Part shown: positions 50,240 through 60,136 of the stretch, one piece after another
Position numbering within the stretch: the first letter of the stretch is position 1
Layout: each line of letters opens with the position of its first letter
Assembly: GCA_938006335.1 (NCBI GenBank)
Contig: CALLMF010000041.1
Span: forward strand, 43,894 to 107,893
Origin: an uncultured Granulosicoccaceae bacterium
GTDB lineage: Bacteria; Pseudomonadota; Gammaproteobacteria; Granulosicoccales; Granulosicoccaceae
DNA: 64,000 bases
Reading direction: 5' to 3'
Position numbers and translations under genes: made by a program
Notes under the pieces: model-generated
Databases searched by the model: none
What the model was told of the DNA's origin: nothing
Seen by the model: only the letters and a program-made list of their open reading frames with translations

Positions 50240-50626
50240 GTGCCGCGTAGAAAGTCACGAGTGATCGGGAAAGGACCGGCCAACGGGGGCCTCCGTGAGC
50301 GAATACCCAGTGAGCAGTCCTCCGCGCCGGATCGCCTCGACCCCGCCCGGGTCAAGCTTTTTTGTTATCTCCTGGCGGCTGGTGTGGTTGGAGTGGTGGT
50401 CTGCTGCTTCGCGTTGTACACCGCGTCCGGCGAGCGCGTTGTCCAGCGTCTCGGCATGGATCGCGTCGCCTCTCATTGGGACGGCATCGTGTCCATACTC
50501 GCCGTCCCGGCGTTGATGCTGTTCGGGGTGATGGGCGCGTGGGCGGCGTCCGAGCTCTACCTCAGCTACCGAGCCATGAACGACCCGAACTCGTACAAAC
50601 GCAGGCGTATCAGTCGCTCAAGCTAG
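50240..50626 (+). CDS. Hypothetical small membrane protein
   Basis: 128 residues with two predicted membrane helices (FCYLLAAGVVGVVVCCFALY and SILAVPALMLFGVMGAWAAS) and basic, Arg-rich ends. No family recognised. Start chosen at GTG 50240 because CGGAGG lies 5 bp upstream; TTG 50225 would add five residues. It stands alone, divergent from the small minus-strand unit. Confidence 0.65.
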   Translation: MPRRKSRVIGKGPANGGLRERIPSEQSSAPDRLDPARVKLFCYLLAAGVVGVVVCCFALYTASGERVVQRLGMDRVASHWDGIVSILAVPALMLFGVMGAWAASELYLSYRAMNDPNSYKRRRISRSS

Positions 50627-50763
50627 TCGGCAACAGACTGCGCGCATGGTCTGGTCCATGTACCAGCGCCCAGTGCGGCAGCCTGTGCACTACTGCCATC
50701 GGAGCATGACCAGCGGGTGGTAATCTCCCGTCTGCAACGTCAGCAAAGATCAGCTCATCTCGT

Positions 50764-52095
50764 ATGCCCATGTCCTTCCCACGGTCCTCGTTTTTCGTTG
50801 GCCTCATGTTGGCCGCCGGTATGGCGAGCGCAGCCGGCCCCGACCTCTGTGAAGGTCTACCCACGCATACCGACCGGGTAGCGGTGAAGCCGGTGGCACG
50901 CCCACCGTTCATGAAGCGCTACCGGGATCCGGCATTCGGCAGTGTGGTCATGCGCATCACCGACGCCGCAGAAGGGCAGGTGTACAAGCCGGCTTACAGC
51001 ACCGTGCAAGCCTGGAATGCGGATGAATCATTGATGATCCTCTATCGGTCGGGTGACGAGTCCGGACACATGTTGTTCGATGGAATGACCTACGAGCCGA
51101 TACGCATGCTGGACATCGTGCCGGCAGATATCGAGGAAGTGTTCTGGAGCCACACGGACCCGGACATCTTCTTCTATGTCAGCAAGCAGTCCCGCGATTA
51201 TGGTGAGTTCAGACGCTACAACGTGCGTGAGAATCGCAGCGAACTCGTCAAGGACTTCGACGAGTATTGCGGCGCAAGGGGGTTACCGGTCGCCGGAGGT
51301 GATGTCCACATGCAATCGCTGGACGATGACCTCTTCGGTTTTCGGTGCCTCAATGACGACGATCGCTGGGTCATGCTGAGCTACCGCCTCAGCACTGATG
51401 AGGTGTTTACGGCGCCCCTCGGTGAAGGTACCAATTATGAAAACTGGACCGCGCCCATGCCGGCTCCCAGCGGCGAGCGCTTCTGGCAGCAGGGCGACAG
51501 CCTCAGCGTGGACCTCAAGACAGTGGAAGCCAGCATGGACATGGCCAAGTATCACGAACACGCCAACCTGGGGCTCAGTAGCTCCGGTGAAGACGTGCTG
51601 TATCAGGTCACCTTCAACGCAGCGCCGGATGGCTGCATGGAAGGGGATCTCTGGCAAGGCGTCGGACATCTGACTGAGCACACCTTGTCCAACGGACGAT
51701 GCCGACCGGTGGTCAATGCCGACTTGGGTTACCCGTACACCACCAGCGGTACCCACGTATCCGCACAAGCCTGGAAGGCGCCGGGATGGGTGGTGATGTC
51801 GAGCATTGGCTACGACCAATTCGAGTGGTTCAGCAACGGCCGCGTCGCGCCGTTGTTGTTCTCCGAGATCTATCTGGTGAACACCGATCCTGCCGACAGG
51901 ACGATCTGTCGACTGGCTCAGCACCGCTCGTTTTCCAAGCATGCCAAGGCGGCTCAATACAAACCCTACCTTGGTGAGCCTCACGCGACGATCAGCCCCA
52001 GTGGCACTCGTGTGCTGTTCGGCTCCGACTGGTACGACTCGGGGCGAGTGGACACCTTCGTCATCGAGCTGTCGGCGTTCTCTCGCGCCCAGTGA
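50764..52095 (+). CDS. Secreted beta-propeller-like protein of unknown function
   Basis: 443 residues with a signal peptide (FFVGLMLAAGMASA). The mature protein is rich in short beta-strands with W/D/G turns (DPAFGSVVMRITDA; WNADESLMILYRSGDESG; LGLSSSGEDVLYQVTF; TISPSGTRVLFGSDWYD), a pattern typical of WD40/TolB-like or oligogalacturonate-lyase-like propellers. Several cysteines suggest disulfides. I cannot assign an activity. Start at ATG 50764; ATG 50770 is equally possible. Its stop overlaps the GTG start of the DUF4112 gene (GTGA). Confidence 0.7.
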   Translation: MPMSFPRSSFFVGLMLAAGMASAAGPDLCEGLPTHTDRVAVKPVARPPFMKRYRDPAFGSVVMRITDAAEGQVYKPAYSTVQAWNADESLMILYRSGDESGHMLFDGMTYEPIRMLDIVPADIEEVFWSHTDPDIFFYVSKQSRDYGEFRRYNVRENRSELVKDFDEYCGARGLPVAGGDVHMQSLDDDLFGFRCLNDDDRWVMLSYRLSTDEVFTAPLGEGTNYENWTAPMPAPSGERFWQQGDSLSVDLKTVEASMDMAKYHEHANLGLSSSGEDVLYQVTFNAAPDGCMEGDLWQGVGHLTEHTLSNGRCRPVVNADLGYPYTTSGTHVSAQAWKAPGWVVMSSIGYDQFEWFSNGRVAPLLFSEIYLVNTDPADRTICRLAQHRSFSKHAKAAQYKPYLGEPHATISPSGTRVLFGSDWYDSGRVDTFVIELSAFSRAQ

Positions 52096-52484
52096 ACCCG
52101 CGCCCGGATACTAGACCGGACCCGCGAGACGAGATCGAGCGGGAGATCGAGGCCTACGGGCGCTGGTTGGACAGCTCCATTCGCCTGCCTGGCGGTCTGC
52201 GCATCGGCTGGGACGGCATCATCGGCCTGATTCCCGGTTTTGGCGATGCGGTAGGCCTCGGGCTGTCGGCCTGGTTGGTGATGCGGGCAAGCAGCCTCGG
52301 GCTGCCCCGCAGTGTCATCTTAAGGATGGTGTTCAACATCCTGATAGAGACTGTGATTGGGGCGATTCCGGTACTGGGCGATGCGTTTGATTTCGTGTTC
52401 AAGGCCAACAATCGCAACGTGACGTTGATGAAGAACGCGCTCAAGCGTGACGCAGATCACGTCATGGACACCACAAAGGCCTGA
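52092..52484 (+). CDS. DUF4112 family membrane protein
   Basis: 130 residues. The motif LDSSIRLPGGLRIGWDGIIGLIPGFGDAVGLGLSAWLV is spread over residues 26-63 and, with AIPVLGDAFDFVFKANNRN, identifies DUF4112, a small membrane-associated family of unknown function. Start is GTG 52092, overlapping the upstream stop by 4 bp, so it is translationally coupled to the secreted protein. Confidence 0.85.
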   Translation: MNPRPDTRPDPRDEIEREIEAYGRWLDSSIRLPGGLRIGWDGIIGLIPGFGDAVGLGLSAWLVMRASSLGLPRSVILRMVFNILIETVIGAIPVLGDAFDFVFKANNRNVTLMKNALKRDADHVMDTTKA

Positions 52485-52627
52485 GTTTTACGAATCCAGG
52501 TGAGCCCATAGCGCCGCATGGCGGGTTTCTTGCAGATTTTCCGCTGTCGTCGCAGCCGTGGCGATGAGTGTCGTGGCCAGAGGACGCACAGGTCGAACAG
52601 ACGCTCTGTAACCAGCTGAATGGGTAA

Positions 52628-55498
52628 ATGACGCACCTGTTTGACAAGGCAGCGACACGGAGTGTCGGGAGGCCGGGAACGGACACACTGGCTGTGGATT
52701 CCCACCACAAGACGGCCGCTCAGACACGCTTGACTCGCGCGGGTATCCGCGACGTCGTGCTCGTCGTGCTTGAGGGATATTCGTCGTACCACCATCCCGT
52801 CATCAACCGCTTGCGCGAGAATCTGGATGACCACGGCTATGACGTCGTGTGCGTCTGTGGGCACTACGTGCCAGCAGATGACAGCGATGACGGACGCGCA
52901 AGCATCTACCGCCTTGCCACCTCCATGGATGTGGCCGGGGTCATTGTCATGTCGAGTTTGCTCGGACGTGTCGTCCCTCCGGAGGAGTTGAGCGACTTCA
53001 TTGCGGGCTTCGCGCATCGGCCGATCGTGACGGTCGGCATGTCCAGCGAGCACTGCCCCAGTGTGATGCCGGACAACATGACTCCGATGCGCGAGCTGGT
53101 CGAGCACATGACCGACAACGCTGAAGGCAAGCGCATTGCGTTTATGCGCGGCATCGCAGGTAATCCGGATGCGGATGAACGCGAGCAGGCCTTTCGTGAT
53201 GTGCTTGCGGAGCGTGGTCTTGCAATTGACGAGTCACGGGTATTTACTGGAAATTTCCGTGTGTCCGACGGTTTTGCCGCCATCGATCGGGCGATAGCGC
53301 AAGGTAATCAGCCGGACATCATCATCGCTGCCAACGATTTGATGGCCACGGGTGCGGTGCTTGCCCTCAAGCGCCATGGCTTGAAAGTGCCCGAGGATAT
53401 TCTGATCAGCGGTTTTGATGACTCGGCCTATGCGAGTAACAGTGAGGTGCCCCTCACGACCGTCAAGGCCAACCCCGAAGATCAGGTGACCGTCGCGGCA
53501 TCAGTGCTTGTCGAACTGATGGCGTCGGATGGATCGGCACCGGCAACGTGCACTCGCGTACCGAGTCAAGTGGTGTTTCGCGCATCGTCTCAGCCGTTGG
53601 TTGCAACAGGCGATAGCAAGGGAATCGTGGGCACGGCTGCATCGTGCACGAGTGAATTCGGCGGTGCGCAGCTGTCAGGCCCGCAATCCACGGCAGCCTA
53701 TGTGGAGTACGTGTCTTGCCATGAAGCTATCGAGCAAGGACACATCCAGCTGGCGCGCTGTGTTGAACTCGACGCGGTGTACCGTGTATTCAGCGATGTC
53801 ATGGAGTCTCTTGGCATCGAGCGAGCCTTTGTCTTGCAATATCAAGAGGGCGATGCATCCAGAGACGAAAGCTTCAGTCTGCTGAAGACGTTTCCTGCCC
53901 GTGAAGCAGGCGAGGATTGGAACCACTATCCCGTCTCCCGATTGTTGCCGGAATCGCTGCAGCAAGAACTCAACCGGGGCTCGTTGGTCGCCGCATCGGC
54001 ACATCTGGATCAACAGCTCAGGGGCATTCTGATGTTTGACCCCAAAGGGCCATGCCGTTTGTCGTTGGACGGCCTTACCCAAAGTCTGTTCAGCGCGCTC
54101 TACCATTGTCAACAGCGTGTATATCTTGTCGCGCAGGCGCGCAAGCTGGAACGCGCCAATGCCAAACTCGAGCGTATGGCGAGTTTCGACTCCCTGACGG
54201 GGCTTGCCAATCGCGCGCGCTTGCACAGCGAGCTGAAGGCGCGTATTTCCAGCCCGAGTGCCAAGGTGGCAGTCTTGTATTTTGATCTTGACGGGTTCAA
54301 GATGGTCAACGATACGATGGGGCACGGCGCGGGTGACAAGCTGCTCACGATCGTGGCTTCACGCGTCAGGGGTTGCGTGCGATCGACGGATGTCGTCTCG
54401 CGTCTGGGTGGTGACGAATTTTCGGTGATGCTCGGTGATATCAGCAGCCGCGAGGAGGCTCAGGCCATCGCCGATCAACTACTAGCCGAGATCTCTCGTC
54501 CGATGCGCTTGAGCCGGCAACACAAGGTCTCTCTGTCGGCGAGTATCGGGATTGCCCGATTCCCGATGGACGGAGAGGATGCGGAAACACTCATCAAGCA
54601 TTCCGACACCGCGATGTACGAAGCCAAGTCCGAGGGCAAGAATCGTGTGGTGTGGTTTACCGCAGATCTGAACAAGCGTGTTCAAGAACAACTGCGTCTA
54701 GATCAGTCCATGCGTGAGGGGCTGGAAAATGGCGAGTTCCGACTTGCGTTTCAGCCGCGTATGGATCTTCGCACCAAGCAGATCATCGGGGTCGAGGCCT
54801 TGCTGCGCTGGACCAACAGCGATGGGGCCGACATATCACCCATGGAGTTCATCCCGGTGGCTGAACAAACCGGGTTTGTTCGTCAGCTTGATACCTTCGC
54901 CCTGAACTCCGCCTGTGAACAAGCAAGCGCGTGGCATGCGCGAGGCATTCAATGCCGTGTGGCAGTCAACATCTCGGTGGTCCGACTGCAGCAGAAGGAT
55001 GTAGTCGAGGAAGTGCGAGCAGCCCTCGCGCGTCACGATGTACCTCATGGCCTGATCGAATTCGAAGTCACCGAGTCTGTGGCGATGACAGAGCTACGCA
55101 AGAATATCGACAAGCTCGAGGCCTTCAGGGAGCTTGGTATTCGCCTGTCCATAGACGACTTTGGTACCGCGTATTCGTCCTTGAGCTACCTCAAGCACCT
55201 GCCAGTGGATTGCTTGAAGATTGATCGCTCCTTCATGTCTGCCATCGAAAAAGCTGAGGACGAGTTGTCTCCGGATGGGCGTATCATAAGAGCGGTAGTC
55301 GGTCTCGGTGCCAGCCTCGGATTGCAAGTGGCTGCCGAAGGTGTCGAGAACGAGGCGCAACATCGCTTCCTGATGAAACTCGGTTGCGATGAGGCGCAAG
55401 GCTTTCTGTTTGCACACCCCCTGGAGCTGGACATGATCGACGCATTGCTTGAACAGCGCCTGGGCGACGACGCAAGCTTATCCCCCACCGGCACCTGA
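52628..55498 (+). CDS. Periplasmic-binding-like sensor / GGDEF / EAL protein
   Basis: 956 residues, apparently cytoplasmic: no signal peptide or membrane helix. Residues about 40-310 form a LacI/PurR-type ligand-binding domain (IIIAANDLMATGAVLALKRHG; ISGFDDSAYASNSEVPLTTV) without the DNA-binding helix-turn-helix. A GAF-like or linker region follows, then GGDEF (intact GGDEF at 594-598, with inhibitory-site RSTD five residues upstream) and EAL (intact EALLRW at 723-728; DDFGTAYSSLSYLKHLP). It probably makes or degrades cyclic di-GMP in response to a small molecule, perhaps a sugar. Which activity dominates is not visible. Confidence 0.9.
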   Translation: MTHLFDKAATRSVGRPGTDTLAVDSHHKTAAQTRLTRAGIRDVVLVVLEGYSSYHHPVINRLRENLDDHGYDVVCVCGHYVPADDSDDGRASIYRLATSMDVAGVIVMSSLLGRVVPPEELSDFIAGFAHRPIVTVGMSSEHCPSVMPDNMTPMRELVEHMTDNAEGKRIAFMRGIAGNPDADEREQAFRDVLAERGLAIDESRVFTGNFRVSDGFAAIDRAIAQGNQPDIIIAANDLMATGAVLALKRHGLKVPEDILISGFDDSAYASNSEVPLTTVKANPEDQVTVAASVLVELMASDGSAPATCTRVPSQVVFRASSQPLVATGDSKGIVGTAASCTSEFGGAQLSGPQSTAAYVEYVSCHEAIEQGHIQLARCVELDAVYRVFSDVMESLGIERAFVLQYQEGDASRDESFSLLKTFPAREAGEDWNHYPVSRLLPESLQQELNRGSLVAASAHLDQQLRGILMFDPKGPCRLSLDGLTQSLFSALYHCQQRVYLVAQARKLERANAKLERMASFDSLTGLANRARLHSELKARISSPSAKVAVLYFDLDGFKMVNDTMGHGAGDKLLTIVASRVRGCVRSTDVVSRLGGDEFSVMLGDISSREEAQAIADQLLAEISRPMRLSRQHKVSLSASIGIARFPMDGEDAETLIKHSDTAMYEAKSEGKNRVVWFTADLNKRVQEQLRLDQSMREGLENGEFRLAFQPRMDLRTKQIIGVEALLRWTNSDGADISPMEFIPVAEQTGFVRQLDTFALNSACEQASAWHARGIQCRVAVNISVVRLQQKDVVEEVRAALARHDVPHGLIEFEVTESVAMTELRKNIDKLEAFRELGIRLSIDDFGTAYSSLSYLKHLPVDCLKIDRSFMSAIEKAEDELSPDGRIIRAVVGLGASLGLQVAAEGVENEAQHRFLMKLGCDEAQGFLFAHPLELDMIDALLEQRLGDDASLSPTGT

Positions 55499-55541
55499 CG
55501 CCGCGCGGCGTGCGTACCGGTCGTAAGAGCTGCTCCCCTTG

Positions 55542-56429
55542 GTGAACAGCGCCCCCGGGCGTCTTGCCGGTATTGGCCTGATGTGCGTGGCTACCCTGAT
55601 CTTCTCGGCTCAGGACGCCATCACCAAGCAGCTCGCTACACAGCTTCCCATCGCGCAGATCGTGTTCGTGCGGTTTGCAGCCTTTCTGGTGTTTGCGCTG
55701 GTGTTTGCCTGGAGCACAAGCGGTGGCCTGGCCCTTCGCTCGAGAGTGCCGCGCGTGCAGTTGTTGCGCTGTCTTGCCATGTGCTCGGAGATTGCGCTGT
55801 TTGCCTACGGCTTGCGGTTTCTCGGCATGGCAGAGATGCATGCGCTATTCGCGTGCTTTCCGCTGTTTGTCGCGGCCTTGTCGGTACCGCTACTCGGTGA
55901 AACAGTCGGCTGGCGCCGCTGGATGGCCGTCGGCATCGGCTTTCTTGGCACGCTCGTCATCCTGCGCCCCGGAGCGGATGTGTTCGATCCGCTGGCGCTC
56001 ATCCCGCTGGTGTGTGCGGTGATCTATGCGGTGTACACGCTACTGACACGGCGTGTGTCGCGTAGCGATTCCTTTGCGACCTCGTTGGTGTACTTCGGCC
56101 TTGTGGGTACCGTGGCCGCCGGCAGCGTTGCGGTGTGGCACTGGCAGCCTGTACACGGTCAGGCGATGTGGCTGTTGGGCGCCTTGTGTGTGACATCCGT
56201 TACCGCACACATGATGCTGATCAAGGCCCTGCAGCTGACCGAGGCCGTGGTGTTGCAGCCCTTTCACTACCTCGTGCTGCCGTGGGCGATGATCATCGGC
56301 TATCTGCTGTATGACGAGCGCCTCGATGCCTTGACCGTGCTCGGCGCCGCTATCGTCGTGGGTAGCGGCGTGTACGTGGCATGGCGCGAATACCGTCTGG
56401 GGCTGCGCTCCAAAGGCGTTGGAAGCTAG
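55542..56429 (+). CDS. DMT-superfamily transporter (EamA)
   Basis: 295 residues with ten predicted membrane helices in two EamA repeats ([19 protein letters not shown] in the first; [20 protein letters not shown] in the second). Members export or import small metabolites; substrate unknown. Start is GTG 55542 or the adjacent TTG 55539. Its stop overlaps the glpK stop by 4 bp in convergent orientation. Confidence 0.85.
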   Translation: MNSAPGRLAGIGLMCVATLIFSAQDAITKQLATQLPIAQIVFVRFAAFLVFALVFAWSTSGGLALRSRVPRVQLLRCLAMCSEIALFAYGLRFLGMAEMHALFACFPLFVAALSVPLLGETVGWRRWMAVGIGFLGTLVILRPGADVFDPLALIPLVCAVIYAVYTLLTRRVSRSDSFATSLVYFGLVGTVAAGSVAVWHWQPVHGQAMWLLGALCVTSVTAHMMLIKALQLTEAVVLQPFHYLVLPWAMIIGYLLYDERLDALTVLGAAIVVGSGVYVAWREYRLGLRSKGVGS

Positions 56430-57913
56430 CCGGGGGAGCGTGTGCGGCGCACGGCGTCCTGCCAGCCAGCGAGTACCGTACTGCGTTGCTCCTCCGCCAT
56501 CGACGGGGTGAAGCTCTGGTCGCGCTGCCAGTTACCCGTGAGGTCATCCAGGGAGTCGTAGACGCCCACTTGCAAGCCTGCGAGGTAGGCAGCACCCAAG
56601 GCAGTGGTCTCGGTCTGGGAGGGGCGGTCAACCGGGATGTTCAAGACGTCGGCGAGATACTGCGCAAGCCAGTTGTTGTTGACCATGCCGCCATCGACGC
56701 GCACCGCACCGAGTGTGGCGCCGTCGTTGGTCATCGCCGAGAGCAGATCGAGCGTCTGGTAGCACACCGATTCGAGAGCCGCACGCGTAACGGCAGCGGG
56801 CCCGGTGTCGCGCGTCAGGCCATAGATCGCACCGCGTGCCTCTGCATCCCAATAGGGCGCACCCATACCGGTGAACGCAGGCACGAGGTACACGCCCTGG
56901 TTGTCGCTCAGGCTGTTGGCCATGACCTCGGTTTCCTCGGCCGAGCCGATAAGGCCGAGCCCATCACGCAGCCATTGCACCGCCGCTCCCGCCACGAATA
57001 TCGATCCCTCCAGCGCGTAGGTGGTCTGCCCGTCGAGCCGGTAGGCGAGGGTGGACAGCAAGCGGTTGGATGAGGCGACCGGTGAGCTGCCGGTGTTGAG
57101 CATCATGAAGCAGCCGGTGCCATAGGTGCTCTTGGCCATGCCGGGTTCGAAGCAGACCTGCCCGATAGTCGCCGCGTGCTGGTCACCCGCTACCCCTGCT
57201 ATCGGCAACTCCACGCCGATCACATCCTTGACGGTGGTGCCGAATTCAGCGGCACAGTCGCGCACCTCCGGCAGTACGGACATCGGCACATCGAGCGCCT
57301 TGCACAAACTCTCGTCCCAACCGTTGCTTCGAATATCGAACAGCAAGGTGCGACACGCGTTGGTGGCATCGGTCAGGTGTTGCTTGCCACCGGTGAGGCG
57401 CCAGATCAGGAAGGTATCGATGGTGCCGAAGGCGAGCTCGCCAGCCCGGGCACGCGCACGCGCACCATCCACGTGATCCAGTATCCACGCGATCTTGGTG
57501 CCGGAGAAATACGGATCCAGCAACAGCCCCGTCTTTGCAGTGATGAGTGCGGCGTGGCCTGCATCGGTGAGTTCACGGCAGCGATCTGCGGTGCGCCGGT
57601 CCTGCCAGACAATCGCGGGGTGGATGGGCTTGCCCGTCTTGCGGTCCCAGATCAGCGTGGTCTCCCGCTGGTTGGTGATGCCGATACCGGCAATGGTTCT
57701 ACCGGCAGCCTTGGCGGCATCCAGCGCCTCTGAGACCACGGTGAGTGTGGTCTGCCAGATTTCCTCCGGATCGTGCTCCACCCAGCCCGATTGCGGGAAG
57801 TACTGCGTGAACTCCCGCTGCGCAACCGAGAAGGTCGAGCCGTCCTTCTCGAACAACATCGCACGTGTGCTGGTGGTTCCCTGGTCGATACTGAGAAGCA
57901 GAGCGTCGGTCAT
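56426..57913 (-). CDS. glpK: Glycerol kinase
   Basis: 495 residues, FGGY kinase. [36 protein letters not shown] and [11 protein letters not shown] are diagnostic. It phosphorylates glycerol to glycerol-3-phosphate. Divergent from glpD across only 72 bp, so both share a compact control region. No glycerol facilitator or GlpR repressor gene lies next to them in this window. Confidence 0.96.
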   Translation of the reverse strand: MTDALLLSIDQGTTSTRAMLFEKDGSTFSVAQREFTQYFPQSGWVEHDPEEIWQTTLTVVSEALDAAKAAGRTIAGIGITNQRETTLIWDRKTGKPIHPAIVWQDRRTADRCRELTDAGHAALITAKTGLLLDPYFSGTKIAWILDHVDGARARARAGELAFGTIDTFLIWRLTGGKQHLTDATNACRTLLFDIRSNGWDESLCKALDVPMSVLPEVRDCAAEFGTTVKDVIGVELPIAGVAGDQHAATIGQVCFEPGMAKSTYGTGCFMMLNTGSSPVASSNRLLSTLAYRLDGQTTYALEGSIFVAGAAVQWLRDGLGLIGSAEETEVMANSLSDNQGVYLVPAFTGMGAPYWDAEARGAIYGLTRDTGPAAVTRAALESVCYQTLDLLSAMTNDGATLGAVRVDGGMVNNNWLAQYLADVLNIPVDRPSQTETTALGAAYLAGLQVGVYDSLDDLTGNWQRDQSFTPSMAEEQRSTVLAGWQDAVRRTRSPG

Positions 57914-57985
57914 TGTTGGAGTCTTACCTGAACGTGGTCGCGTCGATGTAGTCTATCCCGCAAACCGGTTTTTCAAAGCGAAGGC

Positions 57986-59512
57986 GTGAGCACACAGGAA
58001 TCCAGCCAGAAATTCGATACCGTCGTGATCGGCGGTGGCATCAACGGGGCGGGCATCGCTCGTGACGCCGCCGGACGCGGGCTTTCCGTGCTGCTGGTCG
58101 AAAAGGATGACCTGGCGGCCCACACCTCATCGGCCAGTACCAAGCTCATCCACGGTGGCTTGCGCTATCTGGAGCACTACGATTTCATGCTGGTGCGCCA
58201 TGCGCTCATCGAGCGCGAGGTGCTGCTGCGGGCCGCGCCGCATATCATCTGGCCGCTTCGCTTCATCCTGCCGCATCACAAGGATCTGCGTCCGCGCTGG
58301 CTCATTCGCCTCGGCCTGTTTCTGTACGACCATATTGGTGGGCGCAAGCTGTTGCCCAAGTCCGTTGGCGTGAATCTCAGGTCGCACGTTGCTGGTGCTG
58401 CGCTCAAGGACGAGTTTTCCGCAGGTTTCGAATACTCGGATTGCTGGGTACAGGACTCACGGTTGGTGGTACTCAACGTGATGGATGCGGCCGAGCGCGG
58501 CTGCGATGTGCGGGTACGCACCGAGTGCACCGACCTCACTCGCGAGGACGGCGGGTGGACCGTCAATCTCCTTGATCGCTACACCGGGGAGCGCACCACG
58601 GTGCGCAGCAAGACGGTGGTCAACGCCTCGGGACCCTGGGTAGAGCGCACGCTCGACCTTGATGAAGAGCACGATGCCAACCATGGTGTGCGACTGGTCA
58701 AGGGCAGTCATGTTGTTGTGCCGAAGCTGTTTGATCATCCCTACACCTACATTTTCCAGAACAAGGACAACCGCATCCTGTTTGCGGTGCCCTACGAGCA
58801 CGATTTCACGCTGCTCGGTACTACCGACGTCGAAGTGCAGGCAGAGCCCGGCACCACAGACATTGAAGCGTCGGAGATCAGCTACATCTGCGAGGCGGTG
58901 TCGGAGTACTTCTCGACATCGGTGACACCCGACCAGGTGGTATGGACATACAGTGGCGTTCGACCACTCTATGATGATGCGTCCGAGAATGCGTCCAAGG
59001 TCACCCGAGACTACAAGCTCGACCTCGACAAGCGCGGCGGCGCTCCCGTGTTGAGTGTGTACGGCGGCAAGATCACCACGTTCAGGAAGCTTGCCGAGCA
59101 AGCGGTCGACATGCTGATGCCCGAGTTGGGCGCCAGCGCAGGCAGCTGGACCGAACCTGTGCCCCTGCCCGGTGGGGACATTGCCGATGCACGCTTCGAT
59201 GACTTCATGCAAAGTTGCGCGCAACGCTACCCGTGGCTGGACAAGGTGCTACTGCGAGATTGGACGCGCAACTACGGCACACGCATCGAGCAGGTGATCG
59301 GCGAGCGAGACGACATGACACAACTGGGCCATCACTTTGGTGGGCCCCTGTATGAGCTCGAGGTGCGTTATCTCATCGAACATGAATGGGCACGTACCGG
59401 TGCCGACATTCTCTGGCGCCGTACCAAAAATGGGCTGCACTGTCCGGAAGGTACCGAGTCTGTGTTAGATAACTGGATTGCCGATCGTTTCGATTTTTCA
59501 AGAGAGCAATAG
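57986..59512 (+). CDS. glpD: Aerobic glycerol-3-phosphate dehydrogenase
   Basis: 508 residues, membrane-associated flavoprotein oxidising glycerol-3-phosphate to dihydroxyacetone phosphate and reducing quinone. FAD motif [20 protein letters not shown], then [15 protein letters not shown] and the substrate region [15 protein letters not shown]. The start is GTG 57986 with GAAGG unusually close. It forms the glycerol pathway with glpK and is followed after 1 bp by gloA. Confidence 0.96.
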   Translation: MSTQESSQKFDTVVIGGGINGAGIARDAAGRGLSVLLVEKDDLAAHTSSASTKLIHGGLRYLEHYDFMLVRHALIEREVLLRAAPHIIWPLRFILPHHKDLRPRWLIRLGLFLYDHIGGRKLLPKSVGVNLRSHVAGAALKDEFSAGFEYSDCWVQDSRLVVLNVMDAAERGCDVRVRTECTDLTREDGGWTVNLLDRYTGERTTVRSKTVVNASGPWVERTLDLDEEHDANHGVRLVKGSHVVVPKLFDHPYTYIFQNKDNRILFAVPYEHDFTLLGTTDVEVQAEPGTTDIEASEISYICEAVSEYFSTSVTPDQVVWTYSGVRPLYDDASENASKVTRDYKLDLDKRGGAPVLSVYGGKITTFRKLAEQAVDMLMPELGASAGSWTEPVPLPGGDIADARFDDFMQSCAQRYPWLDKVLLRDWTRNYGTRIEQVIGERDDMTQLGHHFGGPLYELEVRYLIEHEWARTGADILWRRTKNGLHCPEGTESVLDNWIADRFDFSREQ

Positions 59513-59513
59513 C

Positions 59514-59969
59514 ATGCGTTATCTACACACCATGGTGCGCGTCGAGGACATCGACGCAAGCCTTGCGTTCTACTGCGGCCTTCTGGGCATGACCGAAGTA
59601 CGCCGTAATAAAAATGAGCGAGGACGCTTCACACTGGTATTCCTCGCGGCCAGTGAGGACGTAGAAGCCGCCAAGGCCAATCAGGCACCCATGATCGAGC
59701 TCACCTACAACTGGCCCGAGGAAGGCAAGGCGGGAGAGACCTACAGCGGTGGTCGCAACTTCGGTCATCTGGCTTATGTGGTGGACGACATCTACGCCAC
59801 CTGTCAGAAACTCATGGATGGGGGTGTCACCATCAACCGCCCGCCACGCGACGGCCACATGGCGTTTGTGCGCTCACCCGATGGCATCTCCATCGAGCTG
59901 TTGCAGAAGGGCGATGCGTTGTCCAAGCAAGAGCCCTGGGCCAGCATGTCCAACACCGGCGAATGGTGA
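59514..59969 (+). CDS. gloA: Lactoylglutathione lyase (glyoxalase I)
   Basis: 151 residues. It detoxifies methylglyoxal, which forms from dihydroxyacetone phosphate, the product of GlpD. Likely metal ligands are the His in [10 protein letters not shown], Glu in MIELTYN, His in [10 protein letters not shown] and Glu in ISIELLQK. The ATG lies one base after the glpD stop, so the two are translated from one message and glycerol oxidation is coupled with methylglyoxal removal. Confidence 0.94.
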   Translation: MRYLHTMVRVEDIDASLAFYCGLLGMTEVRRNKNERGRFTLVFLAASEDVEAAKANQAPMIELTYNWPEEGKAGETYSGGRNFGHLAYVVDDIYATCQKLMDGGVTINRPPRDGHMAFVRSPDGISIELLQKGDALSKQEPWASMSNTGEW

Positions 59970-59984
59970 CACGCTAGACAAAAA

Positions 59985-60024
59985 CCCTGCTTGCTCCGGC
60001 CGTTTTGCGTGCCGGAGTACAGGG
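59985..60024. terminator. Interrupted stem-loop after gloA
   Basis: CTCCGGC / GCCGGAG (59994-60000, 60011-60017) extended by CCCTG / CAGGG (59985-59989, 60020-60024) across a small internal loop. It begins 16 bp after the gloA stop. The five-A run on its left would be a U-tract only for minus-strand RNA, so for gloA it is a terminator-like stem without U's. Confidence 0.5.
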
Positions 60025-60136
60025 TCATCGTTCCAATGTCGGAAGCCGGTCACGGTAATTTCAGGACAGACAAGGCACCCTCAGGCCAACGGGCCGCATG
60101 ACGCGGCGACACTGACACCCCAGCGATGGAGCGCTG

